A program made the position numbers and the translations under genes. Positions 7,599 to 14,805 of a DNA stretch of 16,067 bases are shown here, piece by piece; positions within the stretch are counted from its first letter, which is position 1, and the number at the start of each line of letters is the position of its first letter. The notes under the pieces were generated by a model that saw nothing but the letters and a program-made list of their open reading frames with translations, was not told where the DNA came from and ran no database searches. This stretch comes from an uncultured Bacteroidales bacterium (GTDB lineage: Bacteria > Bacteroidota > Bacteroidia > Bacteroidales > UBA932), in contig CAMOKK010000013.1 in NCBI GenBank assembly GCA_946617545.1, forward strand, positions 1 to 16,067, read 5' to 3'.

Positions 7599-7985
7599 AT
7601 GGAAGAGATTCGCATTGACAAATACCTCTGGGCCATCCGGGCCTTCAAGACGCGTACGGACGCCACGGAAGCCTGCAAGGGCGGCAAGGTGAAGGTGGGC
7701 ACGGTGAACGCCAAGCCCTCCCGCGCCGTGGCCCCCGGCGAGGTAATCACGGTCCGCAAGGGCGTGGCCACTTATACCTATAAGGTGCTGCAGCTGGTAG
7801 ATCACCGCTTGGGCGCCAAGCTGGTGCCGGATTATGTGGAGAACCTTACGCCCCAGGAGGAACTGGACAAGCTCCACGCACCCGTAGAGACGTTCTTCGT
7901 CACGCGGGACCGGGGTGCCGGGCGGCCCACCAAGAAGGAGCGCCGCGCCATGGAACAGATGTGGGATTTACTCGACGTAGAGTAG
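7599..7985 (+). CDS. S4-domain RNA-binding protein (Hsp15/HslR-like)
   Basis: The 128-residue basic protein begins with a classic S4 domain (about 5-65): RIDKYLWAIR, then TRTDATEACKGGKVKVG and the PGEVITVRKG strand. The C-terminal GRPTKKERR tail is basic and typical of the Hsp15/HslR family. The E. coli member binds stalled 50S subunits carrying peptidyl-tRNA and helps recycle them; a similar ribosome-linked role is inferred. The gene begins 11 bases after the isomerase-like gene and is likely cotranscribed. Its last 18 bases overlap, tail to tail, the end of the methyltransferase gene on the other strand, so there is no room for a terminator between them. Confidence 0.9.
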   Translation: MEEIRIDKYLWAIRAFKTRTDATEACKGGKVKVGTVNAKPSRAVAPGEVITVRKGVATYTYKVLQLVDHRLGAKLVPDYVENLTPQEELDKLHAPVETFFVTRDRGAGRPTKKERRAMEQMWDLLDVE

Positions 7986-9161
7986 CAGGCCCTTCAGGTA
8001 TTCCCCTTCCGGGTGGTAAATATTCACGGAATGGTCGGCCGGCTGGTTCAGACGGTCCAGGATGCGTACGCTCCGGCCGGTCTGCGCGGCGGCGGAGAAG
8101 ACGGCCAGGGCAAAAGCCTCCTTGTCCACCACCTGTGAGCAGCTGAAGGTGAACACGAAGCCGCCGGGCGCCACCTTGGCAAGGGCGGCGGCATTCAGGC
8201 GCTGATAGGCCCTGAGGGCGTTTTTGAGGGCACCGCGGTGCTTGGCGAAGGCCGGCGGATCCACAATCATGAGGTCGTAGGCACCGTCCGGGACATTCTT
8301 TACAAAGTCGATGGCATCCGTGCAGTAGGAACTGTGCTTGTCGGCCCCGAAACCGTTCAGGGCCACGTTGCGCTCCACCATGTCCATGGCCCGCTGGGAA
8401 CTGTCCACGGAATCCACGTGGAGGGCGCCGCCGGAAAGGGCATAGATGGAGAAGCCGCCGGTGTAGCAGAAGAGGTTCAGGACCTTGCGGCCGGCGGCCA
8501 GGGCGCCCACGCGGGCGCGGTTCTCCCGCTGGTCCAGGAAGAAGCCGGTCTTCTGGCCCTCGCACCAGTTCACCAGGAAGCGATTGCCGTTTTCCAGCAC
8601 GGCGAGTTCATCGGCCTCGAAGCCGGGGGCCTTGAACAGATAACCGTCTACCAGTTCCAGGCCGGCCTTGAAGGGCGCGGTGCCGGAACTTTTGTCGTAA
8701 ACGGCCTTCAGGCGCTCTCCGTAAAGCTCCTGCAGGGCCTGCGCAATGGCGGCCTTGGCGCGGAACATGCCCACGGAATGGGCCTGGAGCACGCAGACGC
8801 CGTCATAATAGTCTATGATGAGGCCGGGAAGCCCGTCTCCCTCCCCATGTACCAGCCGGTAGCAGGTGGTGGTGGCCGATGTGGCCAGCCCGTAGGCCTC
8901 GCGCAGCTTGTAGGCGCGGGTGAGCATGCGGAGCCAGTAGTCGGCCCGGGTGGGGTCTTCGTCAAAACTGAGCACGCGAACGGCGATGGAGCCTATCTGG
9001 TAATGGCCGCAGCAGAGAAGCTGCCCGTCGGCGGAGCAGACGCTCACAAGGTCTCCCTCGGCCGGATGGCCCACAATCTGGGCCACGGCGCCGGAAAACA
9101 CCCAGGGATGATAGCGGAGGAGGGATTCCTCCCGCCCGTGTTTCAAGATAATCTTATCCAT
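7968..9161 (-). CDS. Class I SAM-dependent rRNA (cytosine-C5) methyltransferase, RlmI-like
   Basis: The 397-residue protein has an N-terminal PUA-like RNA-binding domain (about 1-75), a central EEHUD-like segment and a C-terminal Rossmann methyltransferase domain. Visible motifs are QKTGFFLDQR (203-212), the SAM-binding NLFCYTGGFS (229-238), DPPAFAKH (301-308) and SCS, with C341 as the probable catalytic cysteine. This order matches RlmI, which makes m5C1962 in E. coli 23S rRNA; paralogues acting on other sites exist, so the target is inferred. The ATG lies inside the end of the exonuclease gene with an 8-base overlap (ATGGATAA), pointing to translational coupling. The 3' end overlaps the convergent S4 gene by 18 bases. 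Confidence 0.92.
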   Translation of the reverse strand: MDKIILKHGREESLLRYHPWVFSGAVAQIVGHPAEGDLVSVCSADGQLLCCGHYQIGSIAVRVLSFDEDPTRADYWLRMLTRAYKLREAYGLATSATTTCYRLVHGEGDGLPGLIIDYYDGVCVLQAHSVGMFRAKAAIAQALQELYGERLKAVYDKSSGTAPFKAGLELVDGYLFKAPGFEADELAVLENGNRFLVNWCEGQKTGFFLDQRENRARVGALAAGRKVLNLFCYTGGFSIYALSGGALHVDSVDSSQRAMDMVERNVALNGFGADKHSSYCTDAIDFVKNVPDGAYDLMIVDPPAFAKHRGALKNALRAYQRLNAAALAKVAPGGFVFTFSCSQVVDKEAFALAVFSAAAQTGRSVRILDRLNQPADHSVNIYHPEGEYLKGLLLYVE

Positions 9162-9762
9162 TCTGCTTCGGTAAGGGGTTCTTGGGTGAGTTTTGGAGTT
9201 TCAGGTACATTTCCCGGCACACCCAGGCATCCGTGGCGGCATAGCGCTGTTGGGACTCGGAAAGTTCGGTGGCTTCCCAGTTGCTCAGCTGCTGGGCCTT
9301 GGAGATTTTGACGCCCAGGATGATGGCGGTCATTTTCTTGACAGACTTGTCCCGGATGCCCCAGTCGGCCACAATACTTTGCAGGTCCACAAAGCTCTTG
9401 GGGCTGAAGCGGGTGATTTTCTGCAGGCCGCGGATGTCGTCCAGGGTGGCGGCACCCACTTTCACGATGCCCGGATTGGCCAGGATGGAGGCAAGGGAGC
9501 GGGGGAGGCCGCATTTCTTGAGGCGGAAGAGGTAGGCCTTGTCGCTGCCGGAAAGCTGCAGCAGGGCGGTTCCGGTGCTGTGCTGGTCCGGCGAGAAGGT
9601 GGGCCGGGTCTCGGTGTCGAAGCCCAGCACCTTCTGCCGTTTGAGGTAGCGGATGGCGGCCGCAAAGGATTCATCCTCCGCGTTCACCACCACAATCTCC
9701 CCGGGGAAGGAGGCCATCTGGAGGGCGGCTATTTCTTCCGGACTAATGGAGCTGAGGAACAT
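9154..9762 (-). CDS. DEDDy 3'-5' exonuclease domain protein (RNase D/WRN-exonuclease-like)
   Basis: The 202-residue protein is essentially a single DEDD exonuclease domain. Exo I is GFDTETRP with D49 and E51, Exo II includes D108/D109 in VGAATLDD, and Exo III is YAATD with Y174 and D178, so it is the DEDDy subtype. No HRDC or helicase domain is attached. The substrate may be RNA or DNA; sequence alone does not decide. I keep the upstream ATG at 9762 because the ISPEEIAAL start looks like conserved family sequence. The ORF overlaps the lipoprotein gene upstream by 20 bases and the methyltransferase gene downstream by 8 bases, a tightly packed operon. Its neighbour on the RNA-modification side makes a role in RNA processing plausible but unproven. 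Confidence 0.9.
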   Translation of the reverse strand: MFLSSISPEEIAALQMASFPGEIVVVNAEDESFAAAIRYLKRQKVLGFDTETRPTFSPDQHSTGTALLQLSGSDKAYLFRLKKCGLPRSLASILANPGIVKVGAATLDDIRGLQKITRFSPKSFVDLQSIVADWGIRDKSVKKMTAIILGVKISKAQQLSNWEATELSESQQRYAATDAWVCREMYLKLQNSPKNPLPKQNG

Positions 9763-10834
9763 ACTTCTGTTTTACATAGTTGCTTCCTACCTCTACCAGT
9801 ACCACTTCTCCGTTTTCGTTCTCCTGGGTCTCATAGTATTTGACCTGGGGCCAGGCAATCTGGTGGGTGAAGAGGTTCTCTTTCCGGAGGAGTTCGTAAG
9901 TGCTTTCCAGCAGGGCGTCAGCGGGGTTGTAGATGCGGAAGTCCTTGGAGAGCATCTCGTTGAAGGCTTGGTCTTCATCCGTTCCGCCCAGGCGGATAAG
10001 CCGGATTTCCGCCTGTATGAGGTTCTCGTCCCTGTCGTAGCCGTCCAGAATGAGGGCGTCCAAGGGCAATCCGGTCAGCTGGTACTGGCGCAGCACATCA
10101 CGCAGGCGGTTGCGGATGTCCACGGCCTGCGCCGGGGTGTGTACGCTCAGGGTGGCATCGGTCCGGCGGCCGAAGGCCTTTTCCCAAACCCGGGCGTCTT
10201 TCACGGCCTGGGGTGCCCAGACAGCTATGTTGCGGGCACCGTCGGCCTTGACCTTCTGAAGAAGGATATCCACGGGATTGAGGATGGCGCACTGCCCTCC
10301 GGTAAGCTGCAGCAGGGTGTCCACATCATGGAGGCCGAACTCCTTCTGCAGGGAAGAGGTATAAATGAGAATCTTGGCCGATGCTTTACGAAGCTTGGCC
10401 CTGCCGCCCATGGTGCCGCGGACATTGGTGGTGTCCCAGGCGGAGAGGGCATTATTGACGGCTGCCTCCCGCAGGCTGTCCGTGGAGCAGCCTTCTCCCA
10501 GAAAGTGGCTGTAGGGGGCGTTGAAGGCATCCATGATGGCCTGGATGGTTTCTCCGGCAAAGTCCGGCAGGGAATCGCGCCTCTGCCTGCCGTCCACGTT
10601 GTCCACCTGGTCCCGGTTCAGGAAGCGACTGCTCAGGACGGCTACGTCCGCAGGGTCTCCGATGAGGGCGATGGCTCCCTTGGCCCCTCTTTTCTTCTCT
10701 ACGATTCCGCGGATGCCGGTGGTGTCCTCCACAATGCTCTGTACCAGCGCAATGGTGGGTCTGGGTGCCTTGGACGCCTGTTTGCAGGACAGTATGGCGC
10801 ACAGGGCAGCTATGAAAATCAATGCTTTTCTCAT
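9743..10834 (-). CDS. Unrecognised putative lipoprotein
   Basis: I do not recognise the family. The 363-residue protein opens with a lipoprotein signal: MRK, a hydrophobic stretch and the lipobox LSC with C17. The residues after the cysteine (KQAS) lack the acidic run used as a surface-export signal in Bacteroidetes, so it more likely faces the periplasm. The rest is soluble and mixed alpha/beta. It has two Cys-containing stretches, GEGCSTD and GGQCAILNP, and strand-like segments such as ALILDGYD and NIAVWAP that suggest a Rossmann-type or periplasmic-binding-like fold. No catalytic motif stands out. It is first in the operon with the exonuclease and rRNA methyltransferase, overlapping the exonuclease start by 20 bases. 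The promoter's -7 box ends only 7 bases before the ATG, so the mRNA is nearly leaderless. Confidence 0.8.
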   Translation of the reverse strand: MRKALIFIAALCAILSCKQASKAPRPTIALVQSIVEDTTGIRGIVEKKRGAKGAIALIGDPADVAVLSSRFLNRDQVDNVDGRQRRDSLPDFAGETIQAIMDAFNAPYSHFLGEGCSTDSLREAAVNNALSAWDTTNVRGTMGGRAKLRKASAKILIYTSSLQKEFGLHDVDTLLQLTGGQCAILNPVDILLQKVKADGARNIAVWAPQAVKDARVWEKAFGRRTDATLSVHTPAQAVDIRNRLRDVLRQYQLTGLPLDALILDGYDRDENLIQAEIRLIRLGGTDEDQAFNEMLSKDFRIYNPADALLESTYELLRKENLFTHQIAWPQVKYYETQENENGEVVLVEVGSNYVKQKYVPQLH

Positions 10835-10841
10835 AATTCTA

Positions 10842-10873
10842 CAAAATTACACAATCTTGCGCAGATGTGCAAA
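10842..10873 (-). promoter_or_regulatory. Consensus promoter of the lipoprotein operon
   Basis: On the minus strand TTTG (10873-10870), a 20-nt spacer and TAATTTTG (10849-10842) match the Bacteroides -33/-7 consensus exactly. The -7 box ends 7 bases before the ATG at 10834. An imperfect inverted repeat, TTGCGCA-GA-TGTGCAA (10857-10872, one mismatch), lies in the spacer and touches the -33 box; it could be a regulator site. Confidence 0.78.
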
Positions 10874-10898
10874 CCGGTCCCTTCCCCCGGCCCGTCCG

Positions 10899-10930
10899 TT
10901 TGCATTTGTAAAGAATTGTGGTTACATTTG
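10899..10930 (+). promoter_or_regulatory. Consensus promoter of the peptidase/pssA operon
   Basis: TTTG (10899-10902), a 20-nt spacer and TACATTTG (10923-10930) match the Bacteroides consensus exactly. The -7 box ends 19 bases before ATG 10950. It is back to back with the lipoprotein promoter; 25 bases separate the two -33 boxes. Confidence 0.8.
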
Positions 10931-10949
10931 TGAGTAAAACAATTTGTAT

Positions 10950-12143
10950 ATGAAACGTATCGTTGCATTGGCCCTTGGGGCCTCGCTGGTCCTGAGCGCC
11001 GCAGCCCAGAGCCGCCCCGCACCCGTAAAACCGGAGAATTACACTTTCACCGTGGTGAAGGAAAATCCCATCACCTCCATCAAGAACCAGAACCGCAGCG
11101 GCACCTGCTGGTGTTTCAGCATGCTTTCCTTCCTGGAGAGCGAGGTCATCAAGGCCAAAGGCATAAAGGATGAGGCCCTGTACCCGGACTTCTCCGAAAT
11201 GTTCGTGGTACGCAAGGCCTATTATGACCGCGCCGTCAAGTTCGTCCGCCTGAACGGGAAGCTCAACTTTGCCGCCGGATCGGACTTCGGAGACGTGCTG
11301 GAAGTGGCCAAGACCTACGGTCTCATTGACCAGAAGGTCTATTCCGGCCTGCAGTACGGTTACGACCTTCCCGTGCAGTCAGAACTGGACGCCGTGCTCA
11401 AAGGCTATGTGGACGCCGTGGTGAAGAACCCCAACCGCAAGCTCACCAAGGTATGGCCCCAGGGCGTTGAAGGCATCCTGGACGCCTACATGGGCAAGAT
11501 TCCGGAAACCTTCGAGGTAGGCGGCATCACCTATACCCCCGAAACTTACCGTGACGCCCAGGGCCTGAACTTGGACGACTATATCGGCTTCACCTCTTAC
11601 ACGCATCATCCCTTCTACACCCAGTTTGCCATGGAGGTAGAGGACAACTGGCGCTGGACCCCTTCCTGGAACGTTCCGCTGGATGAGTTCATGGCCATCA
11701 TGGACTACGCCGTGAAGGAAGGCTACACCGTAGCCTGGGGAGGAGATGTCTCCGAGGCCGGTTTCACCCGCAACGGCCTGGGCATCCTCATTGACACCGC
11801 CGCCTCCACCTCCGGTTCCGACCAGGAGCGCTGGGTGGGCAAGGCCGATGAAAAACCGGCCGCCGAAGCCACAGTCAAGGAAATCAAGGTGACCCAGGAA
11901 CTCCGTCAGGAAATGTACGACGAGAAGACTTCCACCGACGACCACGGCATGCACCTCTACGGCATCGCCAAGGACCAGAACGGCACCAAGTACTATATGA
12001 TCAAGAACTCCTGGGGAGAGACCGGGGCCTACAAGGGCATCTGGTATATGTCCGAGGAGTTTGCCAAGGGCAAGACCCTCAACATCGTGGTTAACAAGAA
12101 GGCCGTTCCCAAGGAGATTCTCAAAAAGATTGGCATCAAGTAA
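10950..12143 (+). CDS. Secreted C1-family cysteine peptidase (aminopeptidase C/bleomycin hydrolase-like)
   Basis: I start at ATG 10950, which gives a clean signal peptide (MKRIVALALG... ending near SAAAQ, about residue 20); an in-frame TTG at 10944 would add two residues. The 397-residue protein has the papain-like order of the C1B (bleomycin hydrolase) branch. The oxyanion Gln47 and nucleophile Cys53 lie in NQNRSGTCWCFS, His332 in DDHGM, aligned with the THAM motif, and Asn353 in KNSWG. Bleomycin hydrolases are usually cytoplasmic homohexamers with a self-trimming C-terminus. Here the signal peptide points to the periplasm or beyond, and the C-terminus (KKIGIK) is basic. The likely role is peptide trimming for nutrition or protein turnover. 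It is followed directly by pssA, whose ATG abuts its TAA stop. Confidence 0.92.
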   Translation: MKRIVALALGASLVLSAAAQSRPAPVKPENYTFTVVKENPITSIKNQNRSGTCWCFSMLSFLESEVIKAKGIKDEALYPDFSEMFVVRKAYYDRAVKFVRLNGKLNFAAGSDFGDVLEVAKTYGLIDQKVYSGLQYGYDLPVQSELDAVLKGYVDAVVKNPNRKLTKVWPQGVEGILDAYMGKIPETFEVGGITYTPETYRDAQGLNLDDYIGFTSYTHHPFYTQFAMEVEDNWRWTPSWNVPLDEFMAIMDYAVKEGYTVAWGGDVSEAGFTRNGLGILIDTAASTSGSDQERWVGKADEKPAAEATVKEIKVTQELRQEMYDEKTSTDDHGMHLYGIAKDQNGTKYYMIKNSWGETGAYKGIWYMSEEFAKGKTLNIVVNKKAVPKEILKKIGIK

Positions 12144-12851
12144 ATGACCCTCAAGAAATACATTCCCAACAGCATCACTTCTATGAATGCCCTCGCCGGC
12201 ACCATAGGAGTGGTGTTTGCTTTGCAAGGCCGCCCGGACTATGCCTTCATCTGCATGCTGGCCGCCGCCGTCTTCGACTTCTGCGACGGCCTGGCCGCCC
12301 GCCTGCTGGGCGCCTATTCCCCCATGGGCAAGGAATTGGACTCCCTGGCCGATATGGTGAGTTTCGGCGTCCTTCCCGCGGTGACGCTCATCGGCACCAT
12401 GCAGCTCAAGGGCGTGGACAGCTGGACGGAAGTGATACCGGTGTTCCTGGCCGTGATGAGCGCCCTCAGGCTGGCCAAGTTCAACGTGGATGAGCGCCAG
12501 ACAACGGATTTTATCGGCGTGGCCACTCCTACCGCCGCCATGATCTGCGGCTCGCTCTGCTACTTCTCCCTTCATTCTACGGCCCTGGATTCCCTGGTGG
12601 GCAGCCCCTGGTTCCTGCCGGCGGTGGCCGTGGTGCTGGGCCTGCTTCTGGTAAGCGAGATTCCCATGTTCGGGATGAAGGTGGCCAAGGGGCATAAGCT
12701 CATGGATGCCAAACGCATCGTATTCCTGTGCTTAGCGGTGGCGGCTGTCCTCTTTGTGATTTTCGCTGGCTGCAACTGGAGCCTGGCCGTGCTGCTGATT
12801 TTTACGCTTTACATTCTGGAGAACCTGGTCCTGGCCGTTTTTCGGAAATAA
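12144..12851 (+). CDS. pssA: CDP-diacylglycerol-serine O-phosphatidyltransferase
   Basis: The 235-residue integral membrane protein carries the CDP-alcohol phosphotransferase signature DGx2ARx8Gx3Dx3D: D48, G49, A52, R53, G62, D66 and D70. It has several hydrophobic helices, including a long pair near the C-terminus. The opening KKYIPNSITSMNALAG is typical of bacterial PssA type II. It makes phosphatidylserine from CDP-diacylglycerol and serine, the precursor of phosphatidylethanolamine. The decarboxylase partner (psd) is not in the window. The ATG follows the peptidase stop without a gap, so translation is probably coupled. The stop codon (12849-12851) overlaps the T-run of a minus-strand terminator. 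Confidence 0.92.
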   Translation: MTLKKYIPNSITSMNALAGTIGVVFALQGRPDYAFICMLAAAVFDFCDGLAARLLGAYSPMGKELDSLADMVSFGVLPAVTLIGTMQLKGVDSWTEVIPVFLAVMSALRLAKFNVDERQTTDFIGVATPTAAMICGSLCYFSLHSTALDSLVGSPWFLPAVAVVLGLLLVSEIPMFGMKVAKGHKLMDAKRIVFLCLAVAAVLFVIFAGCNWSLAVLLIFTLYILENLVLAVFRK

Positions 12852-12889
12852 AAACGGTGCCCGCCCCTGGGGTAAGAGGGCCGGCACCG
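12846..12889 (-). terminator. Intrinsic terminator of the candidate small RNA
   Basis: On the minus strand CGGTGCC (12889-12883) pairs with GGCACCG (12861-12855), with a further GC-rich inner pairing, and is followed at once by five T residues (complement of 12854-12850), then A and TTT. On the plus strand no T-run follows, so it does not serve pssA. The bidirectional hairpin at 12966-12993 already lies between this element and the ClC gene. Confidence 0.75.
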
Positions 12890-12940
12890 AACGAACCACA
12901 CTACTTTGACGGCAATCGATCAAGCCCGTAAGTAGTTTTG
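12846..12940 (-). ncRNA. Candidate small RNA of about 90 nt in the pssA-ClC convergent gap
   Basis: The minus strand has a consensus promoter (12977-12946) and an intrinsic terminator (12889-12846) with no ORF between them. From an estimated start near 12940 the transcript would be about 90 nt. It would fold into a 5' stem-loop, ACTACTT/AAGTAGT (12936-12930 with 12906-12900) extended by ACGG/CCGT (12929-12926 with 12912-12909). A short linker and the terminator hairpin follow. I do not recognise it as 6S, SRP, tmRNA, RNase P or a known riboswitch. The 3' end reaches the last codons of pssA on the opposite strand, so base pairing with the pssA mRNA 3' end is possible. Start and end are predictions. 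Confidence 0.55.
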
Positions 12941-12945
12941 CAAGG

Positions 12946-12977
12946 CAAAAGTAGACAGAATACACAAAAGGCGCAAA
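12946..12977 (-). promoter_or_regulatory. Consensus promoter of the candidate small RNA
   Basis: On the minus strand TTTG (12977-12974), a 20-nt spacer and TACTTTTG (12953-12946) match the Bacteroides consensus exactly. The -33 box lies inside the stem of the terminator hairpin at 12966-12993, so terminator and promoter share bases. Confidence 0.6.
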
Positions 12978-12993
12978 GATTTTTGCGCCTTTT
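12966..12993. terminator. Bidirectional intrinsic terminator between pssA and the ClC gene
   Basis: AAAAGGCGCAAA (12966-12977) and TTTGCGCCTTTT (12982-12993) form a perfect 12-bp inverted repeat with a 4-base loop. The GC core is flanked by A-runs and T-runs, so it works in both directions. It can stop pssA transcripts on the plus strand and ClC transcripts on the minus strand, 33 bases after the ClC stop. Confidence 0.9.
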
Positions 12994-13026
12994 AAATTTC
13001 AAACTAAAGCACTGTATCACAGCAGT

Positions 13027-14805
13027 TTAATCATGTGAGAAGTCCTTCAGCTCCTCCCGGTATGCATTGAATATCTTTGACTTGGATAGAAATCCCAAAT
13101 ATTTGCGGTCCTTGTCCACCATGGGAAGGTTCCAGGCGCCGGTCTTCTCGAATTTGCGCATCACGGAGTCCATGGGCTCGTCCGCGTAAACATACTCCGG
13201 TGCCGTCTGCATGTAGTTGTACACATGCTTTTGCGGGTACAGTTCCGGACTGAACATATCCTTGCGGATGCTGGCCAGGGTCACGAAGCCCTGGAATCGG
13301 CCTTTGGAATCCAGGACGGGGAAGATGTTGCGCTCGCTCTGCTCCACTGCCTGCACCAGTTCTCCCAGCGTGGCGTCTATGCGGACGGTGCAGAAGTCTT
13401 CCTCGATAAGGTCGGAGGCGTGCATGAGCGTAAGCACCGCCTGGTCCGAATCATGCGTCAGGAGCTCCCCGCTGGCGGCAATGCGCTTGGTATAGATGGA
13501 GTATTTCTCAAAGAGGCGCGTGACCCCATAGGAAACGGCCGATGTAAGGATGAGCGGCACCAGGAGGTCGTAGCCGTTGGAAATCTCCGCAATGAGGAAG
13601 ATGGCCGTGAGGGGGGCCTGCATCACTCCGGCCATGAGCCCCGCCATACCCACCAGCACAAAATTGGAGACCGGCACCAGGCCGGGCCTGAGCAGATTGA
13701 GCGAATAGGCCACCACGAAGCCGGCCACAGCGCCCACGAACAGCGTGGGGCCGAAGGTTCCGCCCACACCGCCGCCCGCGTTGGTGAAGGTCATGGAAAA
13801 GACCTTCAGCAGCAGTACCAGCAGGAAGAAGAAGGGAATGGACCACTTCCACTGCAGGAAGAACTCAAGCGGCGTATCTCCGCCGAAATCCAGGTTCTGC
13901 GCCCCGTTCAGCAGCGGGCCCAGGAAATTGTAACCCTCTCCGTGCAGCGGAGGGAACAGGAAGATGAGAAGCCCCAGCGATACGGCCGACAGGAACCACT
14001 TCACATAGGGATTCTTGAGCCGTCCCAGGCGGTCTTCCATGGACAGGGTGGTATGGATGAAATAGAGGGCCGTGAGGCCGCAGAACATGCCCAGAAGCAC
14101 GTAGAAGGGAATATTCTGCATAGCAAAGGGCGTAACGGAAGCGGCAAAGGGGCTCTGTTTTCCCAGAATCAGATAGCTCACCAACGTGGCTGATATGGAA
14201 CTGAGCAGCAGGGGCAGCACCCCGCTCATGCTCAGGTTGAAAAGGAGAATCTCCAGGGTGAAGAGCACGCCGGCCAAGGGGGCGTTGAAGATGCCCGCCA
14301 CAGCCCCGGCGGCCCCGCAGCCCAGCAGGAGCGTCATCCCGCGGTAGGACATTCCGCTGTATCGGCCCAGATTGGAGCCGATGGCAGCACCGGTATACAC
14401 GATGGGAGCTTCCGCGCCCACCGAGCCTCCGAAGCCGATGGTGAGGGCGCTGGTCACAAGGGAACTCCAGCAGTTGTGCCGCTTGATGCGGGATTCGTTC
14501 TTGGAGACGGCCTGCAGCACCTTGGTGACGCCATGGCCGATATTGTCCTTGATTACATAGCGGACAATCAGCAGGCTCAGGAGCATGCCCACGCCGGGGA
14601 GCACCAGATAAGGCCATCGGCCCGGAAGAATCCCGGCCAGACCTTCCTGGATGGCATGGATGGAAACTTTGAGGAGGACGGCGGCCAGTCCGCAGAGGAT
14701 GCCGGTGAGGATGGACAGGCCCAGCAGCACATTGCTTTCCGGAACGTTACGCAAAAGGGCCCGCACGGGGCCCCAGAAATGTTTTATGCCGCCGCGGGTG
14801 GCCAT
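13027..14805 (-). CDS. ClC-family chloride channel/transporter with C-terminal CBS pair
   Basis: The 592-residue protein has the ClC membrane domain (about 25-440) and two CBS domains (about 455-585). Signature regions are GHGVTK (90-95, where GSGIP is usual), GGSVGAEAP (126-134) with the gating glutamate E132, NAPLAGVLFTLE (174-185) and GGVGGTFGPTLF. The position of the E. coli internal proton glutamate E203 is I186; the preceding E185 matches E202. Loss of that glutamate is known in many true ClC channels, though some exchangers also lack it, so channel versus H+ exchange is open. CBS pairs in ClC proteins bind nucleotides or regulate gating. The ATG abuts the stop of the small gene upstream (TAAATG), so it belongs to the ygiQ operon. 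It ends at the bidirectional terminator. Confidence 0.93.
   Translation of the reverse strand: MATRGGIKHFWGPVRALLRNVPESNVLLGLSILTGILCGLAAVLLKVSIHAIQEGLAGILPGRWPYLVLPGVGMLLSLLIVRYVIKDNIGHGVTKVLQAVSKNESRIKRHNCWSSLVTSALTIGFGGSVGAEAPIVYTGAAIGSNLGRYSGMSYRGMTLLLGCGAAGAVAGIFNAPLAGVLFTLEILLFNLSMSGVLPLLLSSISATLVSYLILGKQSPFAASVTPFAMQNIPFYVLLGMFCGLTALYFIHTTLSMEDRLGRLKNPYVKWFLSAVSLGLLIFLFPPLHGEGYNFLGPLLNGAQNLDFGGDTPLEFFLQWKWSIPFFFLLVLLLKVFSMTFTNAGGGVGGTFGPTLFVGAVAGFVVAYSLNLLRPGLVPVSNFVLVGMAGLMAGVMQAPLTAIFLIAEISNGYDLLVPLILTSAVSYGVTRLFEKYSIYTKRIAASGELLTHDSDQAVLTLMHASDLIEEDFCTVRIDATLGELVQAVEQSERNIFPVLDSKGRFQGFVTLASIRKDMFSPELYPQKHVYNYMQTAPEYVYADEPMDSVMRKFEKTGAWNLPMVDKDRKYLGFLSKSKIFNAYREELKDFSHD

Noticed and set aside
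9653..10933. A 426-codon plus-strand frame over the exonuclease and lipoprotein genes.
   Set aside because: The minus-strand genes show a lipobox, exonuclease motifs and a consensus promoter; the plus frame has none and runs through both promoters.
11379..12695. A 438-codon antisense frame spanning the peptidase and pssA.
   Set aside because: It crosses two well-supported genes and its product is low-complexity Gly/His-rich, typical of a shadow frame.
12933..12940. A plus-strand -7 box TAGTTTTG in the pssA-ClC gap.
   Set aside because: The nearest upstream TTTG is 24 bases away, outside the 19-21 range, and the bidirectional terminator follows immediately.
12851..12993. The region as a known structured RNA such as 6S, SRP RNA or a riboswitch.
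   Set aside because: No long 6S-type bulged hairpin and no SRP apical motif are visible, and no coding gene lies downstream on the minus strand for a riboswitch to control.
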